Shown: positions 24,993-34,301, counted from the first letter of the stretch. The stretch: 64,000 bases of DNA from Niastella populi (GCF_002078015.1 NZ_LWBP01000112.1:106717-170716), one strand, 5' to 3'. The notes: a model not told the origin generated them from the letters alone. A program made the numbers and translations.

Positions 24993-25943
24993 ATGTCTCC
25001 CGAAAAGTTCGAAATGTTTCGTAACCGGCTCACAAAAGTGTACCGGCATGTTGGCAAACAGGCCAGGCGGCAGGGTATTGCCTGTTACCGGATCTATGAC
25101 CATGATCTTCCTGAATTTGCCCTTTGTATTGAGCGTTATGGCGATAATTTATACCTGGCAGAATACAAACGGAAATTTGAAATGGCGGAAGCTGAACATG
25201 AAGCCTGGCTGGAAGAATGCATTGTGCTGATCTGCGATGTGCTTGAAATGCCTGTTGAAAATGTTTACATCAAAGAAAGGCAACGCAAACCCGGCAGGCT
25301 GGGGCAGTATCAGCGCGTTGGTACGGAAGGCGCTAACTTTATTGTAGAGGAAGCAGGGCTGAAATTTAAAGTGAACCTGAGCGATTACCTCGATACCGGT
25401 CTTTTTCTCGATCACCGCATTACGCGCGGTATGGTGCGTGACGAAGCAAAAGGAAAACGGGTGTTGAACCTGTTCTGTTATACCGGTTCCTTTTCGGTAT
25501 ATGCCGCTGCTGGCGGCGCCGCCGGCGTAACATCTGTTGACCTGTCGAAAACCTATTTACAATGGGCTGAAGAAAATATGCGGCTGAATGATTTCTTTGA
25601 TGAAAAGAAACATCACTATGTTCATGCCGATGTTAAACAATACCTCGATCAACTTGCACCCGCTTCGTTCGACCTGGTGGTTATGGACCCGCCCACATTC
25701 AGCAACAGCAAACGGATGAAAGATTTTCTCGACATTCAACGCGATCATGCCGGACTGCTGAATAAAACATTGCAGGCACTGGCCCCCGGCGGCGTGATCT
25801 ATTTCAGTACTAATTACCGCAAGTTTGAGCTTGATAAAGGCAATATCGATACGCCTGAGATAAAAGATATCACCAGGGCCACCACGCCATTTGATTTCGA
25901 GGGAAAGCTGTTCAGGTATTGTTTCAAGTTGAAGAAAGGATGA
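24993..25943 (+). CDS. RlmK-like 23S rRNA guanine methyltransferase
   Basis: 316 residues, matching the C-terminal RlmK half of the fused E. coli RlmKL protein as a free-standing enzyme. Residues 1-130 form the PUA-like/RNA-contacting part (FRNRLTKVYRHVGKQARRQG, CYRIYDHDLPEF). Residues 140-316 form the Rossmann-fold SAM domain: DHRITRGMVRDEAKGKRV, NLFCYTGSFSVYAAAGGA (motif I) and the catalytic-loop motif MDPPTFSNSKRM. Known reaction of RlmK: N7-methylation of G2069 in 23S rRNA. The specific position is inferred from homology; a related RlmI-like activity is possible. Confidence 0.87.
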   Translation: MSPEKFEMFRNRLTKVYRHVGKQARRQGIACYRIYDHDLPEFALCIERYGDNLYLAEYKRKFEMAEAEHEAWLEECIVLICDVLEMPVENVYIKERQRKPGRLGQYQRVGTEGANFIVEEAGLKFKVNLSDYLDTGLFLDHRITRGMVRDEAKGKRVLNLFCYTGSFSVYAAAGGAAGVTSVDLSKTYLQWAEENMRLNDFFDEKKHHYVHADVKQYLDQLAPASFDLVVMDPPTFSNSKRMKDFLDIQRDHAGLLNKTLQALAPGGVIYFSTNYRKFELDKGNIDTPEIKDITRATTPFDFEGKLFRYCFKLKKG

Positions 25944-26058
25944 ATTGAGGTGAAGTGATCATGGTGAATTAAAAGACAAATTTGCTAATCTGCTAATTGA
26001 ATACAGGCTGGCTATACGCTTTCGCGTGAGCTTCGATTTTATAGGAACTACACGATCG

Positions 26059-26097
26059 TGAAGCATTATCACATTATCACATCAGCTAATTAGCACA
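26059..26097. repeat. Word repeat (ATTATCACATTATCACATC, TTAGCACATT)
   Basis: Short tandem variants of ATTATCACATT and TTAGCACATT adjoin the 3' end of the CHRD gene. Similar words occur at 34414-34440 and 43248-43276, each time beside a gene end. Confidence 0.4.
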
Positions 26098-26916
26098 TTA
26101 CCTGATCTGCCCTCTTACCAGCCCCGGCCCATGACGGCGTGAATGTGCATTTACATACATGGGATCATTTAAAAGCTGGTTATAATTGGCATCTGTGAGC
26201 GGGGCAGACACCTTCACCACGCCAAAATCACTCAGATTATTACAAAGGAAAATAAGCGGTGAGCCATTGGTTCCGGTGGCGCCCGGGTGTATGTGGGCTG
26301 CCGTTAGTGTATCGTTGCTTTCCAGATCGCTAACCGTAACTACTGAATACAGTACTTTGTCACCGGTAAGCCGTAAGATGGCTTTGCCGGTTGCGGTAGT
26401 GGTAACCGGCGGCACCTCATTTGTTCCCAGCAATATGATATCTTGGGCATATACGATCTTTTTATCAAGCTGTCCGCGTACCAGTCCGGCCGGTGCTTCT
26501 TTGCTATGTACATTTACATACACGGGATAACCCAGTAATGAATCTATCTGTCCCTGCCGTAGCCCGGTTACCCTGCCGCTCGACCGGGCCCCGTTGAACG
26601 TAGGATTGAAGGGTATAAGAATGCCGCCCGATGTGCCGGCGTTGCCATTGTGAATATGTGCATTGGTGAGGTTATCGCTGGCCGACAGGTTGTGAATGTG
26701 CAGATCGAACTTCAGGGAGTTGTCGGCAAGCAGTTCTATGGTGGCTTCCCCTTCTTCATTTCGGCCTGCAGGCGCAGGAACTTCATAGATGGCTTTTATG
26801 TCGACATTCCATTTCTTTACGGTAGAAGGACCATCGTCTTTATCGTGCTCACAACTTTGAAACACAGCAGCAAGCAATAGCATTCCTGCTACCTGTGCGG
26901 GCAGTAATCGTTTCAT
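26098..26916 (-). CDS. Double CHRD-domain lipoprotein
   Basis: 272 residues. The signal MKRLLPAQVAGMLLLAAVFQSC has a lipobox, so it is a lipoprotein. Two CHRD (chordin-like) domains follow, residues 35-155 and 158-272; each has the NLTNAHIHNGN or LTAAHIHPGA core with conserved histidines, and the YVNVHSKEAPAGLVRGQL or YVNAHSRRHGPGLVRGQI end motif. CHRD proteins are widespread in secreted bacterial proteins; the function is unknown, though the histidine-rich loops suggest metal binding. A weak AT-rich region precedes it; no clear promoter. Confidence 0.9.
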   Translation of the reverse strand: MKRLLPAQVAGMLLLAAVFQSCEHDKDDGPSTVKKWNVDIKAIYEVPAPAGRNEEGEATIELLADNSLKFDLHIHNLSASDNLTNAHIHNGNAGTSGGILIPFNPTFNGARSSGRVTGLRQGQIDSLLGYPVYVNVHSKEAPAGLVRGQLDKKIVYAQDIILLGTNEVPPVTTTATGKAILRLTGDKVLYSVVTVSDLESNDTLTAAHIHPGATGTNGSPLIFLCNNLSDFGVVKVSAPLTDANYNQLLNDPMYVNAHSRRHGPGLVRGQIR

Positions 26917-26984
26917 ATATATTGTTTTAAATAAGCTTTTGTAATAAGGTATACGAGCCGGGTGAAGAGCAGGTTGCTTCAGGT

Positions 26985-27141
26985 AGTTGTAAGTTTTAAG
27001 TAATAAGTTTTAAGTAATAAGTTGTAAGTAGCAGGTTCTTCAATAAAGCAAAAAAGCCCGTTCCGGCTCAACCAGAACGGGCTTAAACTTAGACCTTAAA
27101 CCTTAAACTTATTACTTACAACTTATTACTTATTACTTATT
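26985..27141. repeat. Nested inverted word repeats around a terminator
   Basis: Left arm 26985-27030 repeats AAGTTTTAAGTAATAAG and AAGTTGTAAGTA. Right arm 27095-27141 repeats the complement words CTTATTACTTACAACTTATT. A terminator hairpin sits exactly between them, so a transcript would fold as a long outer stem around a short inner one. The right arm includes the last codons of the M28 gene. Confidence 0.6.
27054..27084 (-). terminator. Intrinsic terminator of the M28 peptidase gene
   Basis: AAGCCCGTTC and GAACGGGCTT pair perfectly (10 bp) around an 11-base loop; on the minus strand six T follow. Confidence 0.82.
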
Positions 27142-28654
27142 TAGTGAGTGGAATATCTCTTTTCAGCATCTCGTTGCGGTTGGCCATTTCCCAGGCGGTA
27201 TAAAATACCAATTGTGCCCTTTTTGCCATTTGTTTATAATCGATCTTATCGGGTGTATCGCTGGGCTGATGATAATCTTTGTGTGTACCATTGAAATAGA
27301 AGATAATGGGCACTCCTTTGCGCGCAAAATTGTAATGGTCGCTGCGAAAATAAATACGCTCGGGGTCATTGGGTGCATTGTATTTATAATCCAGTTCCAG
27401 CTTCGTGTATTTTTTATTCATGGCCTCGCTGATGGGGCGCAGATCAGAGCTGAGCTTATCGTCGCCCACCACATACACATAATTTGAGCTGTCGCCCTTA
27501 CGTTTGGGATCAGTACGGCCGATCATATCGATGTTGAGGTCAACGGTTGTTTTTTCGAGTGGGAACAGCGGATGATCGCTATAATATTCCGAACCCCATA
27601 AACCTTTTTCTTCTCCTGAAACGGTCATAAATACGATGGAGCGGCGCGGGCCTTTGCCGGCGGCTTTTGCTTTAACGAATGCTTCTGCCAGTTCCAGTAT
27701 GCTTACGGTTCCTGAACCATCGTCATCGGCGCCATAATAGATCACTGAATCACCGCGTTTGCCAAGGTGGTCGTAATGTGCTGTAATAAAAACGTACTCG
27801 TCTTTTTTATCGCTGCCTTCAAGATAACCGATCACATTGGTGCTGTTGAGCTCGTTCACACTCTTTTTGAAATCGAGCTTTACATCGGCCTGGTAGGTTT
27901 TGGGCTGCGGGTTTCCATTCTTTATAGCTTCTTTCGCAGCTTCGAATTCGGCGCCCATAATGGCCCTGGCAACGTCTTCCGTGATGAGGTATGTATTGGG
28001 AAGAATATTCTTTTTGTACGCTTCCTGGTAAAGCGGGCCCTTAGCGAGCGGCGCACCGCGGCGCATAACCGTGCCTGGCACCAGTAAAACGGCTGCGGCC
28101 CCGTTCTTTTGCGCATCTCTCATGATCATAAACGGGCTGGTTCGAACACGAACGCTATTGCCGCCCGACGAACTGGTTGCACTTTGCATCACCAGCACAA
28201 TTTTTCCCTGCACGTCGATGTCTTTATAGTCGTTGCGGGTACTGTCGCTGACACCATAACCTGCAAAAACAACTTCACTGCTCATTATGGTGCTGGTGTT
28301 GGCCTGGCTGAGGTTGATGAGGAAATCTTTTGTTCCGTCGAAACGTTTACCATTCACCTCTATAAAAGAACTTATCAATGAATCCTGGTATACCGGGAAG
28401 CCGGCCTGAAAGTTGTCTTTATTGCCGGGCAGCAGTCCCAATGTTTTAAACTGGTTTTCAATATAAGCAGCTGCTTTACGTTGTCCTTCGCTGGCGGTTT
28501 CGCGGCCCTGCATTTCTGCGCCTGCTACAATGTACAGGTGTTTCTTAAGATCGTCGGGGGTGATGGTGGCGGCAAATGGCTTTGGGTCGGCAATTTTTTG
28601 TGCCGAGACCGCTGTAGCGCCAGTCAAAGCCATTACCAGGAGCATCCTTCTCAT
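27137..28654 (-). CDS. M28-family metallopeptidase with PA domain, exported
   Basis: 505 residues from the ATG opening the signal MRRMLLVMALTGATAVSAQ; the frame extends eight codons further to a TTG. Order: helical cap (25-85), PA-like insert (about 130-260; EVVFAGYGVSDSTRNDY, IQGKIVL-type segment), then the M28 catalytic domain with zinc ligands in ITAHYDHLGKRG, GADDDGSGTVSILELA, SGEEKGLWGSEYY and DHYNFARKGVPIIFYFNG / HKDYHQPSDT. All di-zinc ligands are present. Known activity: aminopeptidase on peptides in the periplasm or outside the cell. It is transcribed alone with a terminator downstream. Confidence 0.93.
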   Translation of the reverse strand: MRRMLLVMALTGATAVSAQKIADPKPFAATITPDDLKKHLYIVAGAEMQGRETASEGQRKAAAYIENQFKTLGLLPGNKDNFQAGFPVYQDSLISSFIEVNGKRFDGTKDFLINLSQANTSTIMSSEVVFAGYGVSDSTRNDYKDIDVQGKIVLVMQSATSSSGGNSVRVRTSPFMIMRDAQKNGAAAVLLVPGTVMRRGAPLAKGPLYQEAYKKNILPNTYLITEDVARAIMGAEFEAAKEAIKNGNPQPKTYQADVKLDFKKSVNELNSTNVIGYLEGSDKKDEYVFITAHYDHLGKRGDSVIYYGADDDGSGTVSILELAEAFVKAKAAGKGPRRSIVFMTVSGEEKGLWGSEYYSDHPLFPLEKTTVDLNIDMIGRTDPKRKGDSSNYVYVVGDDKLSSDLRPISEAMNKKYTKLELDYKYNAPNDPERIYFRSDHYNFARKGVPIIFYFNGTHKDYHQPSDTPDKIDYKQMAKRAQLVFYTAWEMANRNEMLKRDIPLTK

Positions 28655-28881
28655 AGTGTGTTTTTTGTTGGAGTTCAAAAATAGGGGAGTTGGATGTTTT
28701 TTCGGAAATTGATTGTTGAGTGGCGATAGTCAATGGGCAATGGGCGCATCGGGTTGTTTCAGGTTACAAGTTCCGGGTTACAGAAGAAACCAGCGAAGCC
28801 GGATGCTGTTTTACCTGTTCCTGTAACCTGCAACCTGTGCCCTATAACGGCGTTTATAGATGAATGACATTACTTTAGGTA

Positions 28882-30768
28882 CTATGCTTCAATTTCACTA
28901 AGTTCCAGCCATCTTAATTCTTTTTCATCGAGCAGGTTGGTGATCTCGCTTATGCGAACCGATAATTGCTGTAACTGATCGAAGGGCAGTGAACCGCTGT
29001 TCAATTGCTCGGTAACGGTTTGCTTTTCCTTTTCGAGGTTGGCAATATCCTGTTGCAATTGTTCAAACTCGCGTTTTTCCTTGTACGACATTTTCCGCTT
29101 TTCAGGCTCTTTTGCCGTGGCAGCGGCCTTTACTTCCGGCTTTTCGGTCTTCACCTCTGTTTTTTCTTCTTCTTCTTTTTCCTTTAACCATATCCGGTAT
29201 TGCGAGTAGTTACCGGGGAAATCGCGTACCACGCCTTCGCCTTCAAATACGAATAAGTGATCAACCAGGCGGTCCATAAAATACCGGTCGTGCGAAACGA
29301 TCAGTAAACAGCCCGGGTATTCGCTCAGGAAATTCTCCAGCACCCCGAGGGTAGGCAGGTCGAGGTCGTTGGTAGGCTCATCGAGGATCAGGAAGTTCGG
29401 GTTGCGGAAAAGAATGGATAATAAGTGCAACCTTCTTTTTTCTCCACCGCTTAGTTTGGAGATGTAGGTATATTGTTGTTCCGGTGGAAACAGGAATAAT
29501 TGTAAGAACTGTGCGGCGCTCAAACTTCCGCCACTGGCGAGCGGAAAGCTTTCCGCCATACTTTTTACAAATTCGATCACCCGCATATCTTCTTTGATCA
29601 CCAGGCCCTGTTGGCTGTAATTGCCAAACACTACGGTTTCGCCAATATTTATTTTACCGCTATCAGCAGCTTCCAGGCCCTGCAGCATATTAAGGAAGGT
29701 AGATTTGCCCACCCCGTTCTTACCCACTACGCCAATACGCTCGCCTTTCTTAAAAGTGTAATCAAAACCTCTGAGGATCGGTTTTTCACCATAGCTTTTG
29801 TATACTTTTTTAAGCTCTATCACTTTTCCGCCCAGGCGGTTCATCTTCATCTGCAGCTCGAGCTGGTTGTCTTCCAAACGCTGTTTGGCCCTGGCCTCCA
29901 CTTTATAGAAATTGTCCTGGCGGCTTTTGCTTTTGGTGGTACGGGCCTTTGGCTGCTTACGCATCCATTCCAGTTCCTTGCGATAGGTGTTACGTGCTTT
30001 TTCTATAGATGCCGCTTCGCTTTCCTGGCGGGCCGCTTTCTTTTCTATGAAGTTTTCATAATCGCCTTTGTAAACGTACAGTTCGCTGCCGTCGAGTTCC
30101 CATATTTCATTACATACCGAATCGAGAAAATAGCGGTCGTGGGTAACCAGCAGCAGGGTTACGTTTTGCTGATCGAGATAATTTTCGAGCCACTCCACCA
30201 TTTCAATATCGAGGTGGTTGGTAGGTTCGTCCATGATCAGTAACACGTGTTTGTGCTCGAACCCGATATCGATAAGCGTTTTGGCCAGGGCCACCCGTTT
30301 ACGCTGACCGCCAGAAAGGGTATTTACCGCCTGGTTCAGGTGATGGATGTTCAGCTTGCCCAGGATCTGTTTTACTTTGGCGTCAAAATCCCAGGCGCCC
30401 AGTTCATCCATTTTTACAATGGCTGCTCCCAGTTTTTCGGCATTGCCTTCTTCGCTGATGGCTTCAAATTCCCTGATGGCATTCATTACCGGGTGGTTAT
30501 GATAGAAGATATTATCGGCAATGGAACCTCTTTCATCGAACATGGGGTCCTGCTCAAACAGGGCTACCGTCACTTCTTTATTGATCCATGAAGTGCCGCT
30601 ATCGGGCGTTTCCTTTCCGGCAAGTATTCGTAACAGGGTACTTTTGCCACTGCCATTACGGGCTACCAGCGCAACTTTGTCACCCTCTTCAACATGAAAG
30701 GAAATATTCTCAAACAATGGTTTTACGCCAAACGACTTCGTGAGCGCTTCTACGGATACATAATGCAT
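28882..30768 (-). CDS. ABC-F family ATPase (Uup-like)
   Basis: 628 residues with two ABC domains and no membrane segments. NBD1: ARNGSGKSTLLR, LSGGQRKRVALAK, IMDEPTNHLD. NBD2: GKNGVGKSTFLN, LSGGEKRRLHLLS, ILDEPTNDLD. Between them is the P-site tRNA interaction motif linker with basic helices (MRKQPKARTTKSKSRQDNF, near 270). The C-terminus (535-628) is Lys/Glu-rich followed by a coiled coil, as in Uup. Known role: cytoplasmic translation factors acting on stalled ribosomes, or DNA-repair-linked Uup; the C-terminal coiled coil favours Uup. TAAATTTGCG stands directly before the ATG, possibly giving a very short leader. Confidence 0.93.
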   Translation of the reverse strand: MHYVSVEALTKSFGVKPLFENISFHVEEGDKVALVARNGSGKSTLLRILAGKETPDSGTSWINKEVTVALFEQDPMFDERGSIADNIFYHNHPVMNAIREFEAISEEGNAEKLGAAIVKMDELGAWDFDAKVKQILGKLNIHHLNQAVNTLSGGQRKRVALAKTLIDIGFEHKHVLLIMDEPTNHLDIEMVEWLENYLDQQNVTLLLVTHDRYFLDSVCNEIWELDGSELYVYKGDYENFIEKKAARQESEAASIEKARNTYRKELEWMRKQPKARTTKSKSRQDNFYKVEARAKQRLEDNQLELQMKMNRLGGKVIELKKVYKSYGEKPILRGFDYTFKKGERIGVVGKNGVGKSTFLNMLQGLEAADSGKINIGETVVFGNYSQQGLVIKEDMRVIEFVKSMAESFPLASGGSLSAAQFLQLFLFPPEQQYTYISKLSGGEKRRLHLLSILFRNPNFLILDEPTNDLDLPTLGVLENFLSEYPGCLLIVSHDRYFMDRLVDHLFVFEGEGVVRDFPGNYSQYRIWLKEKEEEEKTEVKTEKPEVKAAATAKEPEKRKMSYKEKREFEQLQQDIANLEKEKQTVTEQLNSGSLPFDQLQQLSVRISEITNLLDEKELRWLELSEIEA

Positions 30769-30772
30769 GGCG

Positions 30773-30780
30773 CAAATTTA
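30773..30780 (-). promoter_or_regulatory. -7 element TAAATTTG at the ABC-F start
   Basis: Exact TAnnTTTG match four bases before the ATG, so the transcript would begin at or next to the start codon. No TTTG at 19-21 bases upstream. Confidence 0.35.
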
Positions 30781-30783
30781 GCT

Positions 30784-30822
30784 GTTTATGGTTTACGGTT
30801 TATTGTTTATGGTTTGTGGTTT
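30784..30822. repeat. Word repeat (GTTTATGGTTTACGG)
   Basis: Five degenerate tandem copies of GTTTATG, GTTTACG, GTTTATT and GTTTGTG, the same word family as at 12277 and 54479. Confidence 0.5.
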
Positions 30823-30995
30823 CCTCAATTTAAGATTACCTGCAAATTGCCGGCAGTTACCGGTTAAGCCGAAAGCAATTATTTGTTGAATTTCAATAAA
30901 GGGCTTTCAACGTTCCGCTTTTTGGCTTTCAGCCTGTTGCTTTGAACTTTGGCCTTGTCAATTGCGTTCCGGCACGTAACTTACAGCTATCAGGC

Positions 30996-31598
30996 ATGTT
31001 CATCATAAACCATATGATCCTTGTGGTGCTATGGCTGCTTTTCGGCTTCTTGCATAGCCTGCTGGCCGCCAATTGGTGGAAGCGCATTATGCAACGCCGG
31101 CTGGGCGCAGGTTTTAAATATTATCATTTTGCCTATTCTGTATTTGCTGCGCTAACCCTCATTGGCATACTGGTTTTTCAAATAACCATGGAAAGCCGTT
31201 TGTTATACGTTGCGCCTGTTTGGGTAAATTTATTGTTATGCCTGCCGGTGCTGGCGGGGTTGGCCATTATGGTGGTAGTGATCAGGAAATACTTTTTCTC
31301 ACTCAGCGGCATCAGCGTTTTTTATAAACAACAGGCGCCGGTTGTGCTGGAGCAGGGCGGATTGCACCGCTATGTTCGCCATCCGCTTTATTTTGGCACG
31401 CTCTTGTTCATCTGGGCGCTGTTCCTGGTTTTTCCCTATCTGAACAATTTACTCGCCTGCTGTGTAATCACCCTGTACACGGTATTGGGGGCCAGACTGG
31501 AAGAAAAAAAGCTGGTTACACAATTTGGCGAACAATATGTTTTATACAAACAACGGGTTCCTATGATATTCCCCGGCAGGTTTATGCCACGGAAATAG
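30996..31598 (+). CDS. Isoprenylcysteine methyltransferase-like membrane protein
   Basis: 200 residues from the ATG chosen; the frame extends 18 codons upstream to a TTG without membrane-type sequence. About five hydrophobic segments are followed by the SAM-binding signature GGLHRYVRHPLYFGTLLF (HxxxRHPxY) and, near the C-terminus, the EEKKLVTQFGEQYVLYKQR motif (RxxxEE type, here ARLEEKK). This is the ICMT / phospholipid methyltransferase / NnrU fold. Known reactions in the family: methylation of lipids or prenylated groups at the inner membrane. The substrate here is unknown. Confidence 0.8.
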   Translation: MFIINHMILVVLWLLFGFLHSLLAANWWKRIMQRRLGAGFKYYHFAYSVFAALTLIGILVFQITMESRLLYVAPVWVNLLLCLPVLAGLAIMVVVIRKYFFSLSGISVFYKQQAPVVLEQGGLHRYVRHPLYFGTLLFIWALFLVFPYLNNLLACCVITLYTVLGARLEEKKLVTQFGEQYVLYKQRVPMIFPGRFMPRK

Positions 31599-31624
31599 CT
31601 TAGCTTTTTTCATTACTCATTTCC

Positions 31625-32185
31625 TTAGCTTTCCCGCCACTTGATATTACAACCGATGCTCGGCTTTTGATCTTCCGGTACCGGTTTGCCTGCCACCAGG
31701 TGGTCAAGCGCATTTCGGATATCGGCGCCCGTAACCGGTTTTTCATTACCGGGCCGGGAATCATCGAGTTGTCCGCGATAAGCCAGCGAAAGGTTTCCGT
31801 CGAAAATAAAAAAGTCGGGCGTACAGGCGGCCTGGTATGCTTTGGCCACATCCTGTGTAGCATCGTATAAATAGGGGAAGGGATACTTCAATTCTTCTGC
31901 AACCAGTTTCATTTGTTCGGGGCCGTCCTGCGGGTAACCGGCCACGTCATTGGAGCTGATGGCAATAAAACTTACGCCTTTGTTTTTATAATCATTGCCC
32001 AGTTGTACAAGCTGTGCATTCACATGTTTTACGAACGGACAGTGATTGCAGATAAACATGATGACGGTACCCGTTGTTCCTTTCAGTTTTTGCAGCGAAA
32101 GGTTGTTGCCGCTTACCGTATCGTACAAAGTAAAACCGGGTGCTTTTTTGCCCAGTGGTATCATTACAGAAGGTGTGCGTGCCAT
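31625..32185 (-). CDS. Thioredoxin-like redoxin (AhpC/TSA-related)
   Basis: 186 residues, one thioredoxin fold without signal peptide, so cytoplasmic. Segments: APGFTLYDTVSGNNLSLQKL, then FICNHCPFVKHVN with the single active-site region cysteines, FIAISSNDVAGYPQDGPEQM, and the cis-proline part CTPDFFIFDGNLSLAYRG. This matches the PRX-like redoxin group found widely in Bacteroidota, where the motif NHCPFVK is diagnostic. Peroxidase or thiol exchange activity is likely; the substrate is unknown. Confidence 0.9.
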   Translation of the reverse strand: MARTPSVMIPLGKKAPGFTLYDTVSGNNLSLQKLKGTTGTVIMFICNHCPFVKHVNAQLVQLGNDYKNKGVSFIAISSNDVAGYPQDGPEQMKLVAEELKYPFPYLYDATQDVAKAYQAACTPDFFIFDGNLSLAYRGQLDDSRPGNEKPVTGADIRNALDHLVAGKPVPEDQKPSIGCNIKWRES

Positions 32186-32299
32186 ATGTCAATCGATAAT
32201 ATGTACTGTTGAAATTAGCCCGGCGCTATTTTAACTACAGCCAGGTGGTTAAAAACAGCTACAGGTATTTTAATGAATAAAAGTTGAATAAAGATAACA

Positions 32300-32953
32300 T
32301 TACTTCCCGTACCGGTACATCAGCCAGCAAATGGTTGCGGTAATTATCACCACCACTACCCATTTGTATTTGTCCCACACATGACGTTGTTTTTTCGCTA
32401 CCAGTTCCTGCTCGATGGTCGATTGAGCGGCGGTGTCACCGGCGGCCAGTTGTAGTAACAGTTCTGCTACGGGAATAAAGTATTTTTTGGGTAGGGGGTG
32501 GGCTGAGGTCAGCAAGCTTTCAATGATGCTGCGGTTGATGGCTGTTTCGTTCCGTTCGTGCAAAATGCCAATGGCGTTTGGGGTTAACAGTTCGCGAATG
32601 TGCAGGCTTACGGCATCGAAGCGAATGTGAAAAATATTCATGGAGGCAACGTATTTTTCAAGAATACGGCATTCCTGTAAAATGTGGGCCGGGGTAAGCG
32701 GAGCGCTGGCAAATGGTTTACCGGTGCTGCGTACATACCAGCGCTGGTAGTGGTAGGCTTCGCGTTTTTTGGGATCGCTCAATACCTGGTAGGCTTCATG
32801 AATTTCGCGAAAATGGGCCGCCGCCAGGTGACTGCCGCTGTTCTTGTCGGGGTGATATTGTTGTGCCAGCCGCCGGAAAGACCGTTTGATCTCCTGATGG
32901 GAAGCGGTGGTGGGAAGTTCCAGTATTTTATAGTAATCTTTTATCTGATTCAT
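32300..32953 (-). CDS. J-domain protein with C-terminal membrane anchor
   Basis: 217 residues from the ATG that starts the J domain directly (MNQIKDYYKILELPTTASHQ); the upstream frame extension of 40 codons lacks conserved features. J domain at 1-68 with the HPD tripeptide at 34-36 needed to stimulate DnaK. Then a helical middle (80-185) with no known motif, and a single hydrophobic helix near the C-terminus (KWVVVVIITATICWLMYRYG). It is probably a type of co-chaperone that recruits DnaK to the inner membrane, with the J domain in the cytoplasm. Client unknown. Confidence 0.87.
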   Translation of the reverse strand: MNQIKDYYKILELPTTASHQEIKRSFRRLAQQYHPDKNSGSHLAAAHFREIHEAYQVLSDPKKREAYHYQRWYVRSTGKPFASAPLTPAHILQECRILEKYVASMNIFHIRFDAVSLHIRELLTPNAIGILHERNETAINRSIIESLLTSAHPLPKKYFIPVAELLLQLAAGDTAAQSTIEQELVAKKQRHVWDKYKWVVVVIITATICWLMYRYGK

Positions 32954-32976
32954 TGATCTAAACGGTCTTAAGTGGT

Positions 32977-33020
32977 AATCGGCAAACCTCTGCGCGGCGT
33001 ACGTCGGCAACCGGCAATCG
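32977..33020. repeat. Word repeat (CGGCAA / CGTACGTCGGCAACCGGCAATC)
   Basis: Degenerate copies of ATCGGCAAACC, CGTCGGCAA and CCGGCAATCG, related to the words at 6330 and 39114. A single block upstream of the J-domain gene. Confidence 0.35.
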
Positions 33021-33067
33021 ATTTTTGGCGCCGCAGTTTGTACAATATTAACGAAGCCCTCGAGTCC

Positions 33068-33103
33068 TTTCACAGCCTGCCCCGATGGAGTCGGGGTTTC
33101 ACG
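33068..33103 (-). repeat. Dispersed 36-bp element, copy 1
   Basis: Reverse complement of the element at 39131-39166 with a single mismatch. It contains a hairpin (CCCCGATGGAGTCGGGG) and ends with the words TTTCACAGCCTGC and GTTTCACG. It is intergenic, between the J-domain gene and the deacetylase gene. Confidence 0.6.
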
Positions 33104-33366
33104 TTTGCCGTTTCACGTTTCGCGAGTCCATTAATGATTCACGATTCACGCTCCGCCTTGCTGCAAATTAACTTATGTTAATGATACGCGTCATGGATAT
33201 GATAATAGTATTTTCTGAAATTTGCTTTAGGGGAAATATGTAGTGATCTATGGTAAATACTGAAGGACGATACGCTTTACCTGGTATGTGCAAAAAAAAG
33301 GCTTGCAGGTCGTACATTTTACAACAAAACAGCGGTTTTGTCCGTTTATGCATTGCCTATTTTACG

Positions 33367-33374
33367 TAAGTTTG
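33367..33374 (+). promoter_or_regulatory. -7 element TAAGTTTG upstream of deacetylase
   Basis: Exact TAnnTTTG match nine bases before the chosen ATG. The -33 position reads TTTA instead of TTTG. Confidence 0.4.
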
Positions 33375-33383
33375 CGGCGTTCT

Positions 33384-34301
33384 ATGAAAACACACACATT
33401 CCGTTCGAAGCCTGAATTAATAGCTATCCTGGTTATTGCTTTTTTCTGTTTTATGGCTGCCAATTGCCGTATGGATGCTTCAGCAAAAGCGGCTGAAGTA
33501 AAAAGCAATACTTCTTCCGATGATAAGACAGAAGGCGACAAATCCGCCACTTCTGCACCAGTCAAAATGCCTGATGTCGATGGCATAAAAGTAGCTGATC
33601 CCAAAACGATACTGGGCCGGCCCGAAGTACCGATTCTTTGTTATCACCAGATCCGCGACTGGAAACCTACCGATTCAAAAACTGCCCAGGCTTATATTGT
33701 TCCGCCTGCTTCTTTTGCAGAGCAAATGAAAATGCTGGCCGATAGCGGTTACCATACTATTTTACCCGATCAGTTATACGCTTATCTGAACGAAGGAACG
33801 CCGTTACCATCAAAACCGGTGATGCTTACTTTCGATGATACCGACCTCGACCAGTATACCGTGGCCAAACCCATCATGGATAAGTATGACTTCAAAGGTG
33901 TGTTCTTCGTTATGACGGTTTCAATTGGCCGTCCAAGGTACATGACCAAAGAACAGATCAAAGATCTTAGCGATAAAGGACATACCATTGCTTCACATAC
34001 CTGGGACCACCACAATGTTAAGAAGTACCAGGGCAATGACTGGGCTACTCAAATTGAAAAACCCACGAAGCAACTGGAAGCGATTACCGGTAAGCCTGTA
34101 AAATACTTTGCTTATCCATTTGGTTTGTGGAACCCGCAGGCGATCCCGGAGTTGAAAAAGAGAGGTATGATCGCCGCATTCCAGTTGTATGCGCCACGCG
34201 ATGAGAAGGACCCATTGTTCACTATTCGCCGTATCATTGTTCCGGCCATGAAACCCGCAGCATTGTATAAATCGATGCGGCAGGGATTTGGTTATTATTA
34301 G
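33384..34301 (+). CDS. NodB-type polysaccharide deacetylase, lipoprotein
   Basis: 305 residues from the ATG after a TAAGTTTG box; an upstream frame extension has no signal features. Residues 12-28 are a signal segment ending FMAANC, a lipobox. After a Lys/Ser-rich linker comes the NodB domain (residues 75-300): EVPILCYHQIRDW, VMLTFDDTDLDQY (catalytic and metal Asp), GVFFVMTVSIG, GHTIASHTWDHHNV (metal histidines) and YFAYPFGLWNPQA. Known reaction: N-deacetylation of GlcNAc polymers such as chitin, peptidoglycan or PNAG. All metal ligands are seen. The target polymer is unknown. Confidence 0.93.
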   Translation: MKTHTFRSKPELIAILVIAFFCFMAANCRMDASAKAAEVKSNTSSDDKTEGDKSATSAPVKMPDVDGIKVADPKTILGRPEVPILCYHQIRDWKPTDSKTAQAYIVPPASFAEQMKMLADSGYHTILPDQLYAYLNEGTPLPSKPVMLTFDDTDLDQYTVAKPIMDKYDFKGVFFVMTVSIGRPRYMTKEQIKDLSDKGHTIASHTWDHHNVKKYQGNDWATQIEKPTKQLEAITGKPVKYFAYPFGLWNPQAIPELKKRGMIAAFQLYAPRDEKDPLFTIRRIIVPAMKPAALYKSMRQGFGYY

